Below are positions 51,452 through 60,049 of a stretch of DNA of 64,000 bases, piece after piece. Made by a program: the position numbers and the translations under genes. This stretch comes from Bog-473 sp963809715 (GTDB lineage: Bacteria > Actinomycetota > Acidimicrobiia > Acidimicrobiales > RAAP-2), in contig CAWEKO010000008.1 in NCBI GenBank assembly GCA_963809715.1, positions 342,519 through 406,518 on the forward strand, given 5' to 3'. The notes beneath the pieces were generated by a model. That model saw only the letters and a list, made by a program, of their open reading frames with translations. It was not told the origin of the DNA and made no database searches. Each line of letters starts with the position of its first letter. Positions within the stretch are counted from its first letter, which is position 1.

Positions 51452-53169
51452 TGCCGCGCGACCTCGACAACCCCTACGGAATGGAGTTCCGCGGTCGCCG
51501 CGACCGAGGGCTCAAATTCATCCGTCCCTACCGCGACATCGGCGAGCTCAACCCCGTCGAGCAGCTGAAGCTCCAGCGCCATCCCTTCGAGGTGGCGCAG
51601 GCAGTCATCGACACCTACTCCAAACAGGGTGCCGCCTCCATCAACGCGGTGCCCGGCGAGCAGGAGCGACTGAAGTGGGTCGGCATGTACCCGCAGCGCC
51701 AGGGCGGCGACGCCTTCATGATGCGCATCAAGGTGCCGGGCGGGATCATGACCGCGGCCCAGGTGCGCGAGGTCGGGGTCGCGGCCGACGCCTTCGCCGA
51801 AGGGCCGGACGACAGCCCGGTCTTCGGGAATCGCTACGCCGACCTGACGACGCGCCAGGACATTCAGCTGCACTGGATCCGGATCGCCGACGTGCCCCGC
51901 ATTTGGCAACGGTTCTGGGAGGTCGGGCTGACGACCGTGCAGGCCTGCGGTGACTCGGCCCGCAACGTCTGCTCCTGCCCGGTGTCGGGGATCGACGCGC
52001 ACGAGTTGATCGACGCGTTCCCGGTGGCTCAGGCCATCTCGGCTTACTTCACCGGCAACCGGGAGTACGCCAACCTGCCCCGTAAGTTCAAGATCGCCGT
52101 CACCGGCTGCCCCGAGGACTGCGCGCGGGTCGAGATCAACGACATCGGCCTTTGGCCCGCTGAACGATCCGACGGCACCATCGGCTTCAACGTGCTCATC
52201 GGGGGCGGCCTCTCCGACGGTGAGCGCATGGCTTCTGACATCGATCTCTTCGTCGCAGCCGACCAGGCCGTCGAGCTGTGCCGGGGCGTCGCCCAGGTCT
52301 TCGGCGAGTTGGGGAACCGGGAGAACCGCGGGTTGGCCCGCATGCGGTACCTGGCCCAGGAGCTCGGTCCGGAGGGCTTCCGTGCCGCGCTGGACGAGCG
52401 AACGAACTTCGCCTTCGAGCCGGCCGGTCGGGAGCTGACCACCCGGTTCCGGGGGGACCACGTCGGTGTCCATCCCCAGAAGCAGGACGGTCTCGTCTAC
52501 GTCGGGTGTTCGGTGCCGGTGGGCCGGATGCACGGGATCGAGTTGGTCGAACTGGCCCGCCTGGCCGAGACCTACGGCGACGGCGACGTGCGCATCGGGA
52601 TCGACCAGAACTTCGTGATTTCGGGGGTGCCCGAGGACCGGGTCGACGATCTGCTGGGCGAACAGCTGCTGCAGACGTACTCGCCGTTCCCCGGGCCTTT
52701 CGAACGGGGCGTCGTGGCCTGCACGGGTTCGGAGTTCTGCCGCTTCGCCGTCGTCGAGACAAAGGAGCGCGCCGTCAAGTGGGCGCGGGCACTCGATGCC
52801 AAGCTCTCGGAGGGCGACCAGCGCGAGGCCGGAGTGATCCGCATGCACTTCTCGGGTTGCTCGGCTTCCTGCGCGCAGCCCCAGATCGCCGACATCGGCT
52901 TCCGCGGCGACATCGCCCACGTGGCGGAGCACATCGAGGAAGCCGTCGACATCGGGCTGGGAGGTTCCCTCGGCCCCGACGCGGCGTTCATCGACTGGCT
53001 CACCGGCGCCATGCCGGTCGACCGGGTGCCCGACGCTCTCGTGCGCATCGTCGAGCGCTACCGCGACGAGCACCGTCCGGGTGAGGCCTTCTACCAGTGG
53101 ACCCGCCGGAGCAGCCCCGAGGATCTCCGCATGACGCTGCGTGGTGCGGTCGAGGCGGTGGCCCCGTGA
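51451..53169 (+). CDS. Siroheme-[4Fe-4S] sulfite (or nitrite) reductase
   Basis: 572 aa, two pseudo-symmetric halves, reducing sulfite to sulfide by six electrons. The cluster/siroheme cysteines are CTGSEFC (424, 430) and CSASC (470, 474). The N-terminal half also keeps cysteines at matching places: 166, 174, 176 and GCPEDC (220, 224). In the M. tuberculosis enzyme a Tyr-Cys bond (Tyr69-Cys161) lies beside siroheme; Tyr80 in VGMYPQR and Cys166 in QACGDS sit at those positions. Sulfite is favoured over nitrite by the cys neighbours. GTG 51451 shares a base with the cysH stop; its own stop overlaps the FrhB-like gene (GTGA). Confidence 0.92.
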   Translation: MPRDLDNPYGMEFRGRRDRGLKFIRPYRDIGELNPVEQLKLQRHPFEVAQAVIDTYSKQGAASINAVPGEQERLKWVGMYPQRQGGDAFMMRIKVPGGIMTAAQVREVGVAADAFAEGPDDSPVFGNRYADLTTRQDIQLHWIRIADVPRIWQRFWEVGLTTVQACGDSARNVCSCPVSGIDAHELIDAFPVAQAISAYFTGNREYANLPRKFKIAVTGCPEDCARVEINDIGLWPAERSDGTIGFNVLIGGGLSDGERMASDIDLFVAADQAVELCRGVAQVFGELGNRENRGLARMRYLAQELGPEGFRAALDERTNFAFEPAGRELTTRFRGDHVGVHPQKQDGLVYVGCSVPVGRMHGIELVELARLAETYGDGDVRIGIDQNFVISGVPEDRVDDLLGEQLLQTYSPFPGPFERGVVACTGSEFCRFAVVETKERAVKWARALDAKLSEGDQREAGVIRMHFSGCSASCAQPQIADIGFRGDIAHVAEHIEEAVDIGLGGSLGPDAAFIDWLTGAMPVDRVPDALVRIVERYRDEHRPGEAFYQWTRRSSPEDLRMTLRGAVEAVAP

Positions 53170-54437
53170 AGCGCTACCGCCTGCGCGAGCAGATGAACGG
53201 GATAGAGGAGCCGCCGGGGAAGGTGTGGTTCTGGGAGCTCGAGGCCGGCGTCATCGATGCGGGCCGCTGCATTCAGTGCGGCACCTGCGTCGCGGTCTGC
53301 CCGTCGAACTCCATCGGTATCGACGAAGACACCGACCTGCCCGAGCTGGTCAAGATGTGCACCGGCTGCTCGCTGTGTTGGGACTTCTGCCCCCGAGGCG
53401 GTCTGCGCTACGAGGCGCTCTGGCCGCCGTCGACGGTGACCGGTGACGAGGACGCCGAGGTCGTGGCGGCGCAAGTCCGCTCCGACTCCTCGGACACCTA
53501 CTGGAAGATCAGCGGTGGACCGCCCGCCGACGGCCTGGGCGCGGTGGTCGAGAGCTATGCGGTCCGGGCCAGCGCGCAGCTCGACGACGTCCAAGACGGC
53601 GGCGCCGTGAGCGCGCTGCTCATCGGGCTGCTCGCGGCCGGCGAGATCGACGGGGCCCTGGTCTCCAAGCCGAGCGCGGACCCGGACGAGCAGTGGAAGG
53701 GCGTGGCCACCATCGCCACCACGGCGGACCAGATCCGTGCCGCGTCGGGCAGCTTCTACAACCAGACGATGGCGCTGGCCGAGCTCGACCTCTCGAAGTA
53801 TTCGCTGCCGGCGAAGCCGCGCATCGCCGTCGTGGGCACGCCGTGCGAGGTGCAGGGACTGCGGGCCATGCAGGCCCGACGCTGGCCCACCGGTGCCCAC
53901 CGGGTCGACGCCGTCGTGCTGTCGATCGCGCTGATGTGCACCAAGAACTTCGACTACGAGGCGCTCACCCTGAGGGAGCTGCGGGACAAGCGAGGCGTGG
54001 ACCTCGACCGCGTCTCCAAGATGGACGTCATCCGTGGTCGGATGATCGTCGAGTACCGAGACGGTGAGCTGGCAATCGACGAACCGGTCAAGGACTTTCA
54101 CGGCGCCGCCCTGAAGGGCTGCGACGAGTGCGCCGACTTTCTCGGACGCTCGGCGGACATCTCGGTCGGCAGCGTTGGATCGATGACGGGCTGGACCAGC
54201 GTGCTCGTGCGCACCGAGCGGGGGCGCCTCGCCTTCCAGGCGGCCCGTTCGAAGCTCGACGTGCGCGGCCTGGACGACCCCGCCGCGCTCTTGCGCCTGG
54301 ATGCGCTGGACAAGAAGATCGCCGATCGTTCCCTGCAGCGCAAGCTCGACCCGGATGCACCGCTCTTCATCGAATTCGAGGAGCACGTGCGTGGGTACGA
54401 AGGAACCGATCGCCAACCGGTCTACATCCGCCGATGA
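53166..54437 (+). CDS. FrhB/FdhB-family F420-type iron-sulfur flavoprotein, probable electron donor to the sulfite reductase
   Basis: 423 aa. Two ferredoxin clusters come first: C35-x2-C38-x2-C41-x3-C45 (CIQCGTCVAVCP) and C65-x2-C68-x2-C71-x3-C75 (CTGCSLCWDFCP). Then FrhB_FdhB_N with DGGAVSALLIGLLAAGEIDGALV and ASGSFYNQTM, and FrhB_FdhB_C with VVGTPCEVQGLRAM, CTKNFDYEAL, GCDECADFLGRSADISVGSVG. Family members bind FAD and take electrons from coenzyme F420H2. In methanogens this module is fused to a sulfite reductase (Fsr). Here it is a separate gene overlapping the reductase by GTGA, so I infer an F420H2:sulfite electron path. Confidence 0.88.
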   Translation: MKRYRLREQMNGIEEPPGKVWFWELEAGVIDAGRCIQCGTCVAVCPSNSIGIDEDTDLPELVKMCTGCSLCWDFCPRGGLRYEALWPPSTVTGDEDAEVVAAQVRSDSSDTYWKISGGPPADGLGAVVESYAVRASAQLDDVQDGGAVSALLIGLLAAGEIDGALVSKPSADPDEQWKGVATIATTADQIRAASGSFYNQTMALAELDLSKYSLPAKPRIAVVGTPCEVQGLRAMQARRWPTGAHRVDAVVLSIALMCTKNFDYEALTLRELRDKRGVDLDRVSKMDVIRGRMIVEYRDGELAIDEPVKDFHGAALKGCDECADFLGRSADISVGSVGSMTGWTSVLVRTERGRLAFQAARSKLDVRGLDDPAALLRLDALDKKIADRSLQRKLDPDAPLFIEFEEHVRGYEGTDRQPVYIRR

Positions 54438-54754
54438 CCGCACCGGCAGCTGCTCCCGTGCTGCACGTGCCCGAAGAGCCGACGGTGCGGGCCGAGCACT
54501 GGCTCTCCGCCATTGTCGACGGTGCGGCGCTCGACGACGTCCTGGCCGGTGACGAGGGCCTCGTGGACTGGCTCTGGTCCCGCTGGCGCATCCTCGGCTC
54601 GGCCGGGATGACCCGTGACGACCTGGCCCTGGTCGTCGCGGGCTACCGGCGCGAGATCTGGCTGTGGCTGGCGGGAGAGCGCACCTGGGCCCAGTGCTGC
54701 TCTGGCCTGATCGGCCGCATCACCCGACGCCCCGGCGCACACGCCGGGGCGTGA
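54434..54754 (+). CDS. 106-aa unknown protein of the sulfur operon
   Basis: Not recognised. Helical, Trp-rich: AEHWLSAIVDGAALDDVLAG, GLVDWLWSRWRILGSAGMTR, AGYRREIWLWLAGERTW, a Cys-Cys pair (QCCSG) and a basic tail. No signal peptide or clear membrane helix. It starts inside the FrhB-like stop (ATGA) and ends inside the ABC gene start (GTGA), so it is made together with both. Possible roles are a stabilising subunit or a small electron-complex partner; this is inference from position only. Confidence 0.7.
   Translation: MTAPAAAPVLHVPEEPTVRAEHWLSAIVDGAALDDVLAGDEGLVDWLWSRWRILGSAGMTRDDLALVVAGYRREIWLWLAGERTWAQCCSGLIGRITRRPGAHAGA
54728..54752 (+). promoter_or_regulatory. Hairpin sequestering the ABC ATPase start
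   Basis: CGCCCCGGCG and CGCCGGGGCG form ten pairs around caca; the 3' arm ends at the GTG (54751) of the ABC gene. Ribosomes finishing the 106-aa gene would open it, enforcing translational coupling (inference). Confidence 0.45.
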
Positions 54755-55560
54755 GCCCGGCGACTCCTGCTCCCCTCGGCGTCCCGGTCCTGGAGCTCGG
54801 CGGCGTCACGGTCCGCCGTGACGGGGTTTGCGTGCTGGCGGGCGTCGACTGGCGGTTGTGCGGCGGGGAGCGCTGGGTCATCTTGGGACCCAACGGCTCG
54901 GGCAAGACGACCCTGCTCGGTGTGGCCGGGGCCCGGCTCTGGCCGAGCGCCGGGACCGTGGAGATCCTCGGCCAGCGCCTGGGACGGGTCGACGTACGAA
55001 CGCTGCGACCCCGGGTGGCGCTCGTCAGCGGAGCGGTGACCCGTCAGCTCAGGGCAGACGTCACCGCCCGCGAGGTCGTGGCCAGCGGCCGGCACGGTGC
55101 GCTGGAGACCTGGTGGAACACCTATACAAGCGCCGACTGGGAAAAGGCCGACCAGCTGTTGGCGCGCGGCGGGGTGGGCGAGGTGGGCGAGCGGTCGTTC
55201 GGCGTGATCTCGGAGGGCGAGCGCCAACAGGTGCTGCTGGCCCGGGCCCTGATGAGCGATCCGGAGGTGATCCTGCTGGACGAGCCCTTCGCCGGCTTGG
55301 ATCTCGGCGCCCGCGAGCGACTTCTGGTCCACCTGGCGGGGCTGGCTCGCGACCCTGCCAGCCCACCGCTGGTCCTGGTCACCCACCACTGCGAGGAGAT
55401 CCCGCCCGGATTCACCCACGGCGGATTGGTGTCGGGCGGTCGCCTGATGGCGGCGGGACCGCTCGACGAGGTCATCACCTCAGAGAACGTCTCAGCATGT
55501 TTCGCAATCCCGGTCACCGTCGGCTGCACCGATGGCAGGTGGTGGGGCCGCGCACTCTGA
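54751..55560 (+). CDS. ABC transporter-type ATPase, stand-alone
   Basis: 269 aa. Walker A ILGPNGSGKTTLLG, Q-loop region near VALVSGAV, signature ISEGERQQVLLARAL (SEGER rather than LSGGQ), Walker B VILLDEPFAGLD and switch His in VTHHCEEIPPG. The atypical signature and HHCEEIP resemble ModF/YlmA-like ATPases (TIGR-type iron or molybdate-linked) that lack an adjacent permease. Its link to the sulfur genes is by the overlap only; a role in sulfate import or cofactor supply cannot be decided. Confidence 0.82.
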   Translation: MSPATPAPLGVPVLELGGVTVRRDGVCVLAGVDWRLCGGERWVILGPNGSGKTTLLGVAGARLWPSAGTVEILGQRLGRVDVRTLRPRVALVSGAVTRQLRADVTAREVVASGRHGALETWWNTYTSADWEKADQLLARGGVGEVGERSFGVISEGERQQVLLARALMSDPEVILLDEPFAGLDLGARERLLVHLAGLARDPASPPLVLVTHHCEEIPPGFTHGGLVSGGRLMAAGPLDEVITSENVSACFAIPVTVGCTDGRWWGRAL

Positions 55561-55735
55561 TCGCGCTCCGAAAGAAAGAGGGTCATTTCCCTTGATTCAC
55601 GCGCGCGTCGTTGGTACAACGAGTGAGCGGAGAAGTGCCGACGAGGTCGGCGCTGTGCATTTCCCCACCATCCACCACTTGGAAAGAGCGTTTCATTAGG
55701 CTTTTTCCGAAAAGAGAAGGTAGGTCGTCGGGGGA

Positions 55736-56428
55736 GTGACGATTTTGATCCTGCTGGTTCTCGTAGGGCTGTTGTGGTTGGCGGTCTTGGCACCGAGCGC
55801 GTGGCGTCGATATGGAGAGCGACAAGGCGTGGGCTCGATCGACCATTTCCACCACCAATTGCAACTCCTCGAACATGCCGGGCCCAAGACGGTGTCGCCG
55901 GCATATCGCTTGCACACTGCGCTGCCGGGGGGCGGCACCGATGACCCGCCTGGGCCCATGAACGATTCCTCGCGGCCGAAGCTGGTCCTCCTCCGACCGA
56001 CCGACGACGAGGCGGCGTCGGACGTGGACGACAGCGAGGGTATCCACTACGAGCGCGTGGGCGTACTCGACCGGCCGGACCCGGTGTGCCTGCCCGAGGT
56101 CGGGCCCGACCTCTCGCAATTCCGGCGCGAGCAGGCCCGCAATCGGTGCACTGTGCTGCTGCGTTGCCTGGGCGGAGTCGCCATTTCGACCGGCTTGATC
56201 GGCATCCTCCCGGGGATGCACCTGGCCTGGATCTTCACCGCCCTGAGCGGTGTGGCCGCGCTGGCCCTGGTCGGCCTCATTGCCTACGCCAAGGACCTCG
56301 AGGTCCAGCTCGAGCGACAGCGTGCCCGCCGGGCCGAATCCCGACGGTTCGTCGATCCGGCGGCCGCCGGCCATCCGGGAGCCTGGGACGACGACGGGTA
56401 CGGGGAGCGCCGCGTCGCCGAAGGCTGA
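55736..56428 (+). CDS. Membrane protein with cytoplasmic loop, SepX/GlpR-like
   Basis: 230 aa. One N-terminal membrane helix (ILLVLVGLLWLAVLAPSAW) followed by RRYGERQGVGSIDHFHHQL, an acidic linker, two more helices (CLGGVAISTGLIGILPGMHL, then WIFTALSGVAALALVGLIAY) and a charged tail with QLERQRARRAESRR. The start and SIDHFHHQLQLL resemble the actinobacterial SepX/GlpR divisome-linked family; the match is by eye and uncertain. GTG 55736 abuts GGGGAG, so the TTG at 55745, eight bases after that site, may be the real start. No gene was seen in the 175 bases before it. Confidence 0.6.
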   Translation: MTILILLVLVGLLWLAVLAPSAWRRYGERQGVGSIDHFHHQLQLLEHAGPKTVSPAYRLHTALPGGGTDDPPGPMNDSSRPKLVLLRPTDDEAASDVDDSEGIHYERVGVLDRPDPVCLPEVGPDLSQFRREQARNRCTVLLRCLGGVAISTGLIGILPGMHLAWIFTALSGVAALALVGLIAYAKDLEVQLERQRARRAESRRFVDPAAAGHPGAWDDDGYGERRVAEG

Positions 56429-56497
56429 TCCCGCCGCCTCCGCACCGGCCTCGCTCCTGGGCGCCTGCGACACCGGACTATCCTGTGTTCTCCCTCC

Positions 56498-56573
56498 GGG
56501 GGTGTAGCTCAGCTGGTAGAGCGCTACGTTCGCAATGTAGAGGCCGAGGGTTCGAGTCCCTTCACCTCCACCA
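56498..56573 (+). tRNA. tRNA-Ala (anticodon CGC), CCA encoded
   Basis: Acceptor GGGGGTG / CACCTCC with the G3-U70 pair that identifies alanine tRNA, D-arm GCTCAGCTGGTAGAGC, anticodon stem CTACG/TGTAG around TTCGCAA (CGC, reading GCG), T-arm GAGGG TTCGAGT CCCTT, then A and CCA. It forms the left border of the putative island. Confidence 0.96.
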
Positions 56574-56660
56574 AAGGCCCAGGTCAGAGTGCCAAGGTGG
56601 ATTCCCCCGTTAGGCCACGAACCACCTTGAGCGCTACGTGAGCCGTCGTAGAGGTCGGCG

Positions 56661-57392
56661 ATGCGGTTGTCGGCTTCACCAAAGGTCCTCTTCATCGCTG
56701 GTCAGCGTGAGCCGGTGGCGTTGGCCGAGATGGCGAAAAGTCGTCTGCGGTCCAAGATCCCTCAGCTTCAAGATGCGCTCAGTGGCCACTTTGGTGCCCA
56801 CCCACGCCATCGTGTGCCGACAGATCATCGATCACGTCGACTTCTTGGACCGCTCCATCGGGGCGTGACCAAGGAGATCACCACACGGCTCGTCCCTTTT
56901 GAGGCGGCGGTCGCCATCGTGACTTCAGTGCCGGGCATCTCGAGGACGACCGCAGAGACCATCGTGGCCGAGACCCGCGCCGACATGAGCCGATTCCCGA
57001 CTCCCGGACGGCTTAGCGCGTGGGCCGGCGTCGCGCCGGCCAGCCACGAGTCAACTGGCAAACGCCGGCCGGCGGGTACCCGCCACGGCGCCCAGTGGCT
57101 TCGCCGAGCACTCATAGAGGCTGCGAAGGCCGCGGCGCGGACCAAGGGCACCTACTACAACGCCCAGTCCGTGCGCCTTGCTAGGCGACGCGGACCCAAC
57201 AGGGCAACCGTGGCGGTGGCCAACGCCATGCTCTTCACCATCTGGCACCTGCTCACCAACGATGCCCTCTATGAAGACCTCGGCCCGGACTACTTCGTGC
57301 GCCATCACGATCCAGCCGTCGAGGCGAAGCGACTCGCACGCCGGATCGAGGCTCTCGGGTTCGACGTCGACCTCACCCAAAGGGCGGCATAG
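56661..57392 (+). pseudogene. IS110-family transposase, N-truncated and frameshifted
   Basis: The C-terminal IS116/IS110/IS902 domain is clear: VTSVPGISRTTAETIVAETR, MSRFPTPGRLSAWAGVAP, GKRRPAGTRHGAQWLRRAL and GPNRATVAVANAMLF. Upstream, EMAKSRLRSKIPQLQDAL is in frame, but the piece CRQIIDHVDFLDRSIGA lies in another frame (56810-56868), so at least two indels occurred. The N-terminal RuvC-like catalytic domain (DEDD) is missing. It lies 88 bases after the tRNA and is not functional. Confidence 0.82.
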
Positions 57393-57541
57393 CCCTCAAA
57401 CCCCGCCGACAACTTCTTTCTCTGGCGCCAATCCACTCGTTCCGCGCGCCCACGTTCCTCTCAGGGCAGGGCATTACATCCCAGAGGTGCAGGAACAGGA
57501 CAACGTTGTACATCTAGACATCCTTGGGTTCAAGTGAGCGG

Positions 57542-59041
57542 TCAAAGCCCGACTGTATCGAGGGCGTCCAGGGTGTCTTCTGATTCGGAACGGGTGGGGT
57601 AGTCGGAGTGGTCCCCTGAGGGGATCAGCACGAAGGCCAGGATCGCACCGGCGACGGCGAAGCCGGCACCCACCAAGAACGCCTGGTCGAACCCCTTGGT
57701 CACGGCAACGGAGGCGTTGTGGACTCCAGAGCGGAAGAGGCTCTGGGTGCGGCTGTTGGCGATCGACACGAGGATCGCCAGTCCGAGCGCGCCGCCGATT
57801 TGCTGCGCGGTGTTGATCAGACCCGATGCCAGCCCCGCCTCATGCGGCCTGGTCCCGGTGACCGCGGCGATCGTCACGGACACGAAGGCGAACCCGAACC
57901 CCGCGGCCGCCAGCAGCGACGGGCCGAGGACGTCAGCCACGAATGAGCCTCCCGGTGCGGGCACTCGCGAGAACCAGAGCAGGCCGCCGGCGACGAGCAG
58001 CAGCCCGGCGATCAGCGTCGGCCTGAACCCGATCCGCGTGATCACCTGGGACGCGAGCCCAGCCGAGATGATGATCCCGACCGCCAGCGGCAGGTAGGCG
58101 ATTCCCGTCTTGATCGGCGAGTAGCGCAGGACTTCCTGGAGGTACAGGGAGATGAAGAAGAACATGGAGAATAGCGACATGCCGAGCAGTAGGCCCACGA
58201 TGTCCGCGCCCCGTAGCGTCCGCAGGCGGAAGATCGAGAACGGCATCAGCGGCTGGCGCTGGCGGGACTCGATCAGCAGGAAGGCGACCAGCAGGACGAC
58301 CGCAGCGGCGATCAGCAGCAGCGTCTCCGACGATCTCCAACCCACGTTAACGGTGTTGACGATCGCGTAGACGAACAGCGACAGGCCCGCGGTGACGGTG
58401 ACCGCACCCGGCACGTCGAACGAGCGGGTGCCATCGTCGGCGCGGCTCTCGACCAGCGTCCGCGGCGCTAGCGCTGCCGCCGCGAGGCCGATCGGGACGT
58501 TGACGAAGAAGACCCATCGCCAGTTCAGTCCACTGGTGAGGATGCCGCCGAGCAACACCCCGGCCGCGCCCCCAGCGCCGGCCACGGCGCCCCAGATGCC
58601 GAGCGCGCGGTTGCGCTCAGCACCCTCGGCGAAAGTGGTGGTGATGATCGACAGGGCGGCCGGCGAAACAATCGCTGCTCCGAGGCCCTGCGCGGCACGG
58701 GCCGCGATCAGCCATGTCTCCGACTGCGCCAGTCCACCGGCGAGCGAGGCGAGCGTGAACAGCACGAGCCCAACTATGAACATGCGCCGGCGCCCGAGCA
58801 GGTCGGCCATCCGGCCGCCCAGAAGCAAGAAGCCGCCGAAGGTCAGCACGTATGCGTTCACGACCCACGAGAGGTCCGTGCGCGAGAAGTTCAGCGCTCG
58901 CCCGATTGATGGCAGCGCCACGTTCACGATCGAGGCGTCGATCACGATCACGAACTGCGTCATCGCGAGCAGCAGCAGGGCGACGTTCTTCGCGGTGGGG
59001 GTGTAAAGAGGGGACGTCTGGGGTTCGGATATCGCACTCAT
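57542..59041 (-). CDS. MFS drug exporter, DHA2 (14-helix) family
   Basis: 499 aa inner-membrane proton-drug antiporter of the EmrB/QacA type. It has 14 predicted helices. TM1 is VALLLLAMTQFVIVIDASIV, motif A is GGRMADLLGRRRMFIVG, and motif C is the region near AAGVLLGGILTSGLNWRWVF. The start overlaps the stop of the upstream NmrA-like gene (ATGA), so both are co-expressed. It probably exports a quinone-like or antiseptic compound, but the substrate is unknown. Confidence 0.92.
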   Translation of the reverse strand: MSAISEPQTSPLYTPTAKNVALLLLAMTQFVIVIDASIVNVALPSIGRALNFSRTDLSWVVNAYVLTFGGFLLLGGRMADLLGRRRMFIVGLVLFTLASLAGGLAQSETWLIAARAAQGLGAAIVSPAALSIITTTFAEGAERNRALGIWGAVAGAGGAAGVLLGGILTSGLNWRWVFFVNVPIGLAAAALAPRTLVESRADDGTRSFDVPGAVTVTAGLSLFVYAIVNTVNVGWRSSETLLLIAAAVVLLVAFLLIESRQRQPLMPFSIFRLRTLRGADIVGLLLGMSLFSMFFFISLYLQEVLRYSPIKTGIAYLPLAVGIIISAGLASQVITRIGFRPTLIAGLLLVAGGLLWFSRVPAPGGSFVADVLGPSLLAAAGFGFAFVSVTIAAVTGTRPHEAGLASGLINTAQQIGGALGLAILVSIANSRTQSLFRSGVHNASVAVTKGFDQAFLVGAGFAVAGAILAFVLIPSGDHSDYPTRSESEDTLDALDTVGL

Positions 59042-60003
59042 TGCGCGGTCCCCTCGAGCGGGGTCGTCCCGGGCTTCACTCGACCTCTGGCATCACGGTG
59101 ATGGACCGTGACACGGTCGGTATGGCCTAACCGTTTTTTGATGGCTTTCCCGGCGGCAGCGTTCTGGACGGCTTCGTGCGCTGTAGTTGCCGGCCGGCCG
59201 ATGAGCTTCACCAGGTCCTCGCTCGCGGTGAACAACTCTCCGCGAGCCAGACCGGCATCGGCGTCGGCGACGGCGGCGGCCATCTCTGGGGGCAGCCCCG
59301 CAGCGGTCAGGGCGCTGGTGTAGTCAGCGACCGACATGTCCTGGTAGGCGATGTGGGTGCCGAGGACGTCGCTGATCGTGGCGGCGAGTTCGGTCAGAGT
59401 AAACGGCGTTCCGCCGAGCTCGTAGGTCGTTCCGAACTGCCCGTCGTGCGTCAGCACCGCGGCGGCGGCGGCCGCGTAGTCACGTCGGCTGGCCGCGCTG
59501 ACGAGACCGTCGTGCGCGCTGCCCAACAATACGTGGTGTTGGGTGATGATCGGGAGCTGGTCGGTGTAGTTTTCCAAATACCATCCGTTGCGCAGGATGA
59601 CGAACGCCGAACCGCTGTCACGCAGGTAGTCCTCGGTGCGGTGATGCTCGCGAGCGAGCGTCATTTGCGCGGTGGAGGCGTTGACGATGCTCGTGTACAC
59701 GATCCGGGACACACCCGCTCGGGCTGCCGCGTCAATGGCTTTGCGGGCGTTGTCGAATCGCTCCCCGACCGTCGTCGTCGAGACCAGCACCATTGCGTCG
59801 GCGCCCACGAATGCATCGTCGAGGGTGCTCGGGTCGGCGAAGTCAGCGCGCCGCACCGTGACCCCGTTCTGTGCGAGGTCGGTGAGTTTGTCAATGTCTC
59901 GGCCGGTGGCCACGATCTGCGCCGGTGGCGTCCCGGCGGCGAGGAGTTCATCGACGACGAGCCGGCCGAGGTGACCTGTTGCTCCGGTGATGACAGTGGA
60001 CAT
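59038..60003 (-). CDS. NmrA-like/atypical SDR NAD(P)-binding protein
   Basis: 321 aa. N-terminal GITGATGHLG-type loop (VITGATGHLGRLVVDELLAA), ARG-like TGRDIDKL, RRADFADPSTLDDAFVGADA, and RIVYTSIVNAS without the SDR YxxxK. Close to QorB-type quinone reductases and NmrA redox sensors. The last 40 residues are a charged extension. AGGAAA precedes the ATG at 60003. Overlap with the MFS gene suggests the pair modifies and exports or senses one toxic compound. Confidence 0.87.
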   Translation of the reverse strand: MSTVITGATGHLGRLVVDELLAAGTPPAQIVATGRDIDKLTDLAQNGVTVRRADFADPSTLDDAFVGADAMVLVSTTTVGERFDNARKAIDAAARAGVSRIVYTSIVNASTAQMTLAREHHRTEDYLRDSGSAFVILRNGWYLENYTDQLPIITQHHVLLGSAHDGLVSAASRRDYAAAAAAVLTHDGQFGTTYELGGTPFTLTELAATISDVLGTHIAYQDMSVADYTSALTAAGLPPEMAAAVADADAGLARGELFTASEDLVKLIGRPATTAHEAVQNAAAGKAIKKRLGHTDRVTVHHRDARGRVKPGTTPLEGTAQ

Positions 60004-60049
60004 GGGGTTTCCTCTCGATAGGGCAGCGCGGTGTGTGGCGCGCGGAGGG

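Noticed and set aside
51451..53169. Assimilatory nitrite reductase
   Set aside because: Motifs alone do not exclude it, but it is locked between cysH and the FrhB-like gene, with cysD, cysN and siroheme synthesis across the promoter and no nitrate genes.
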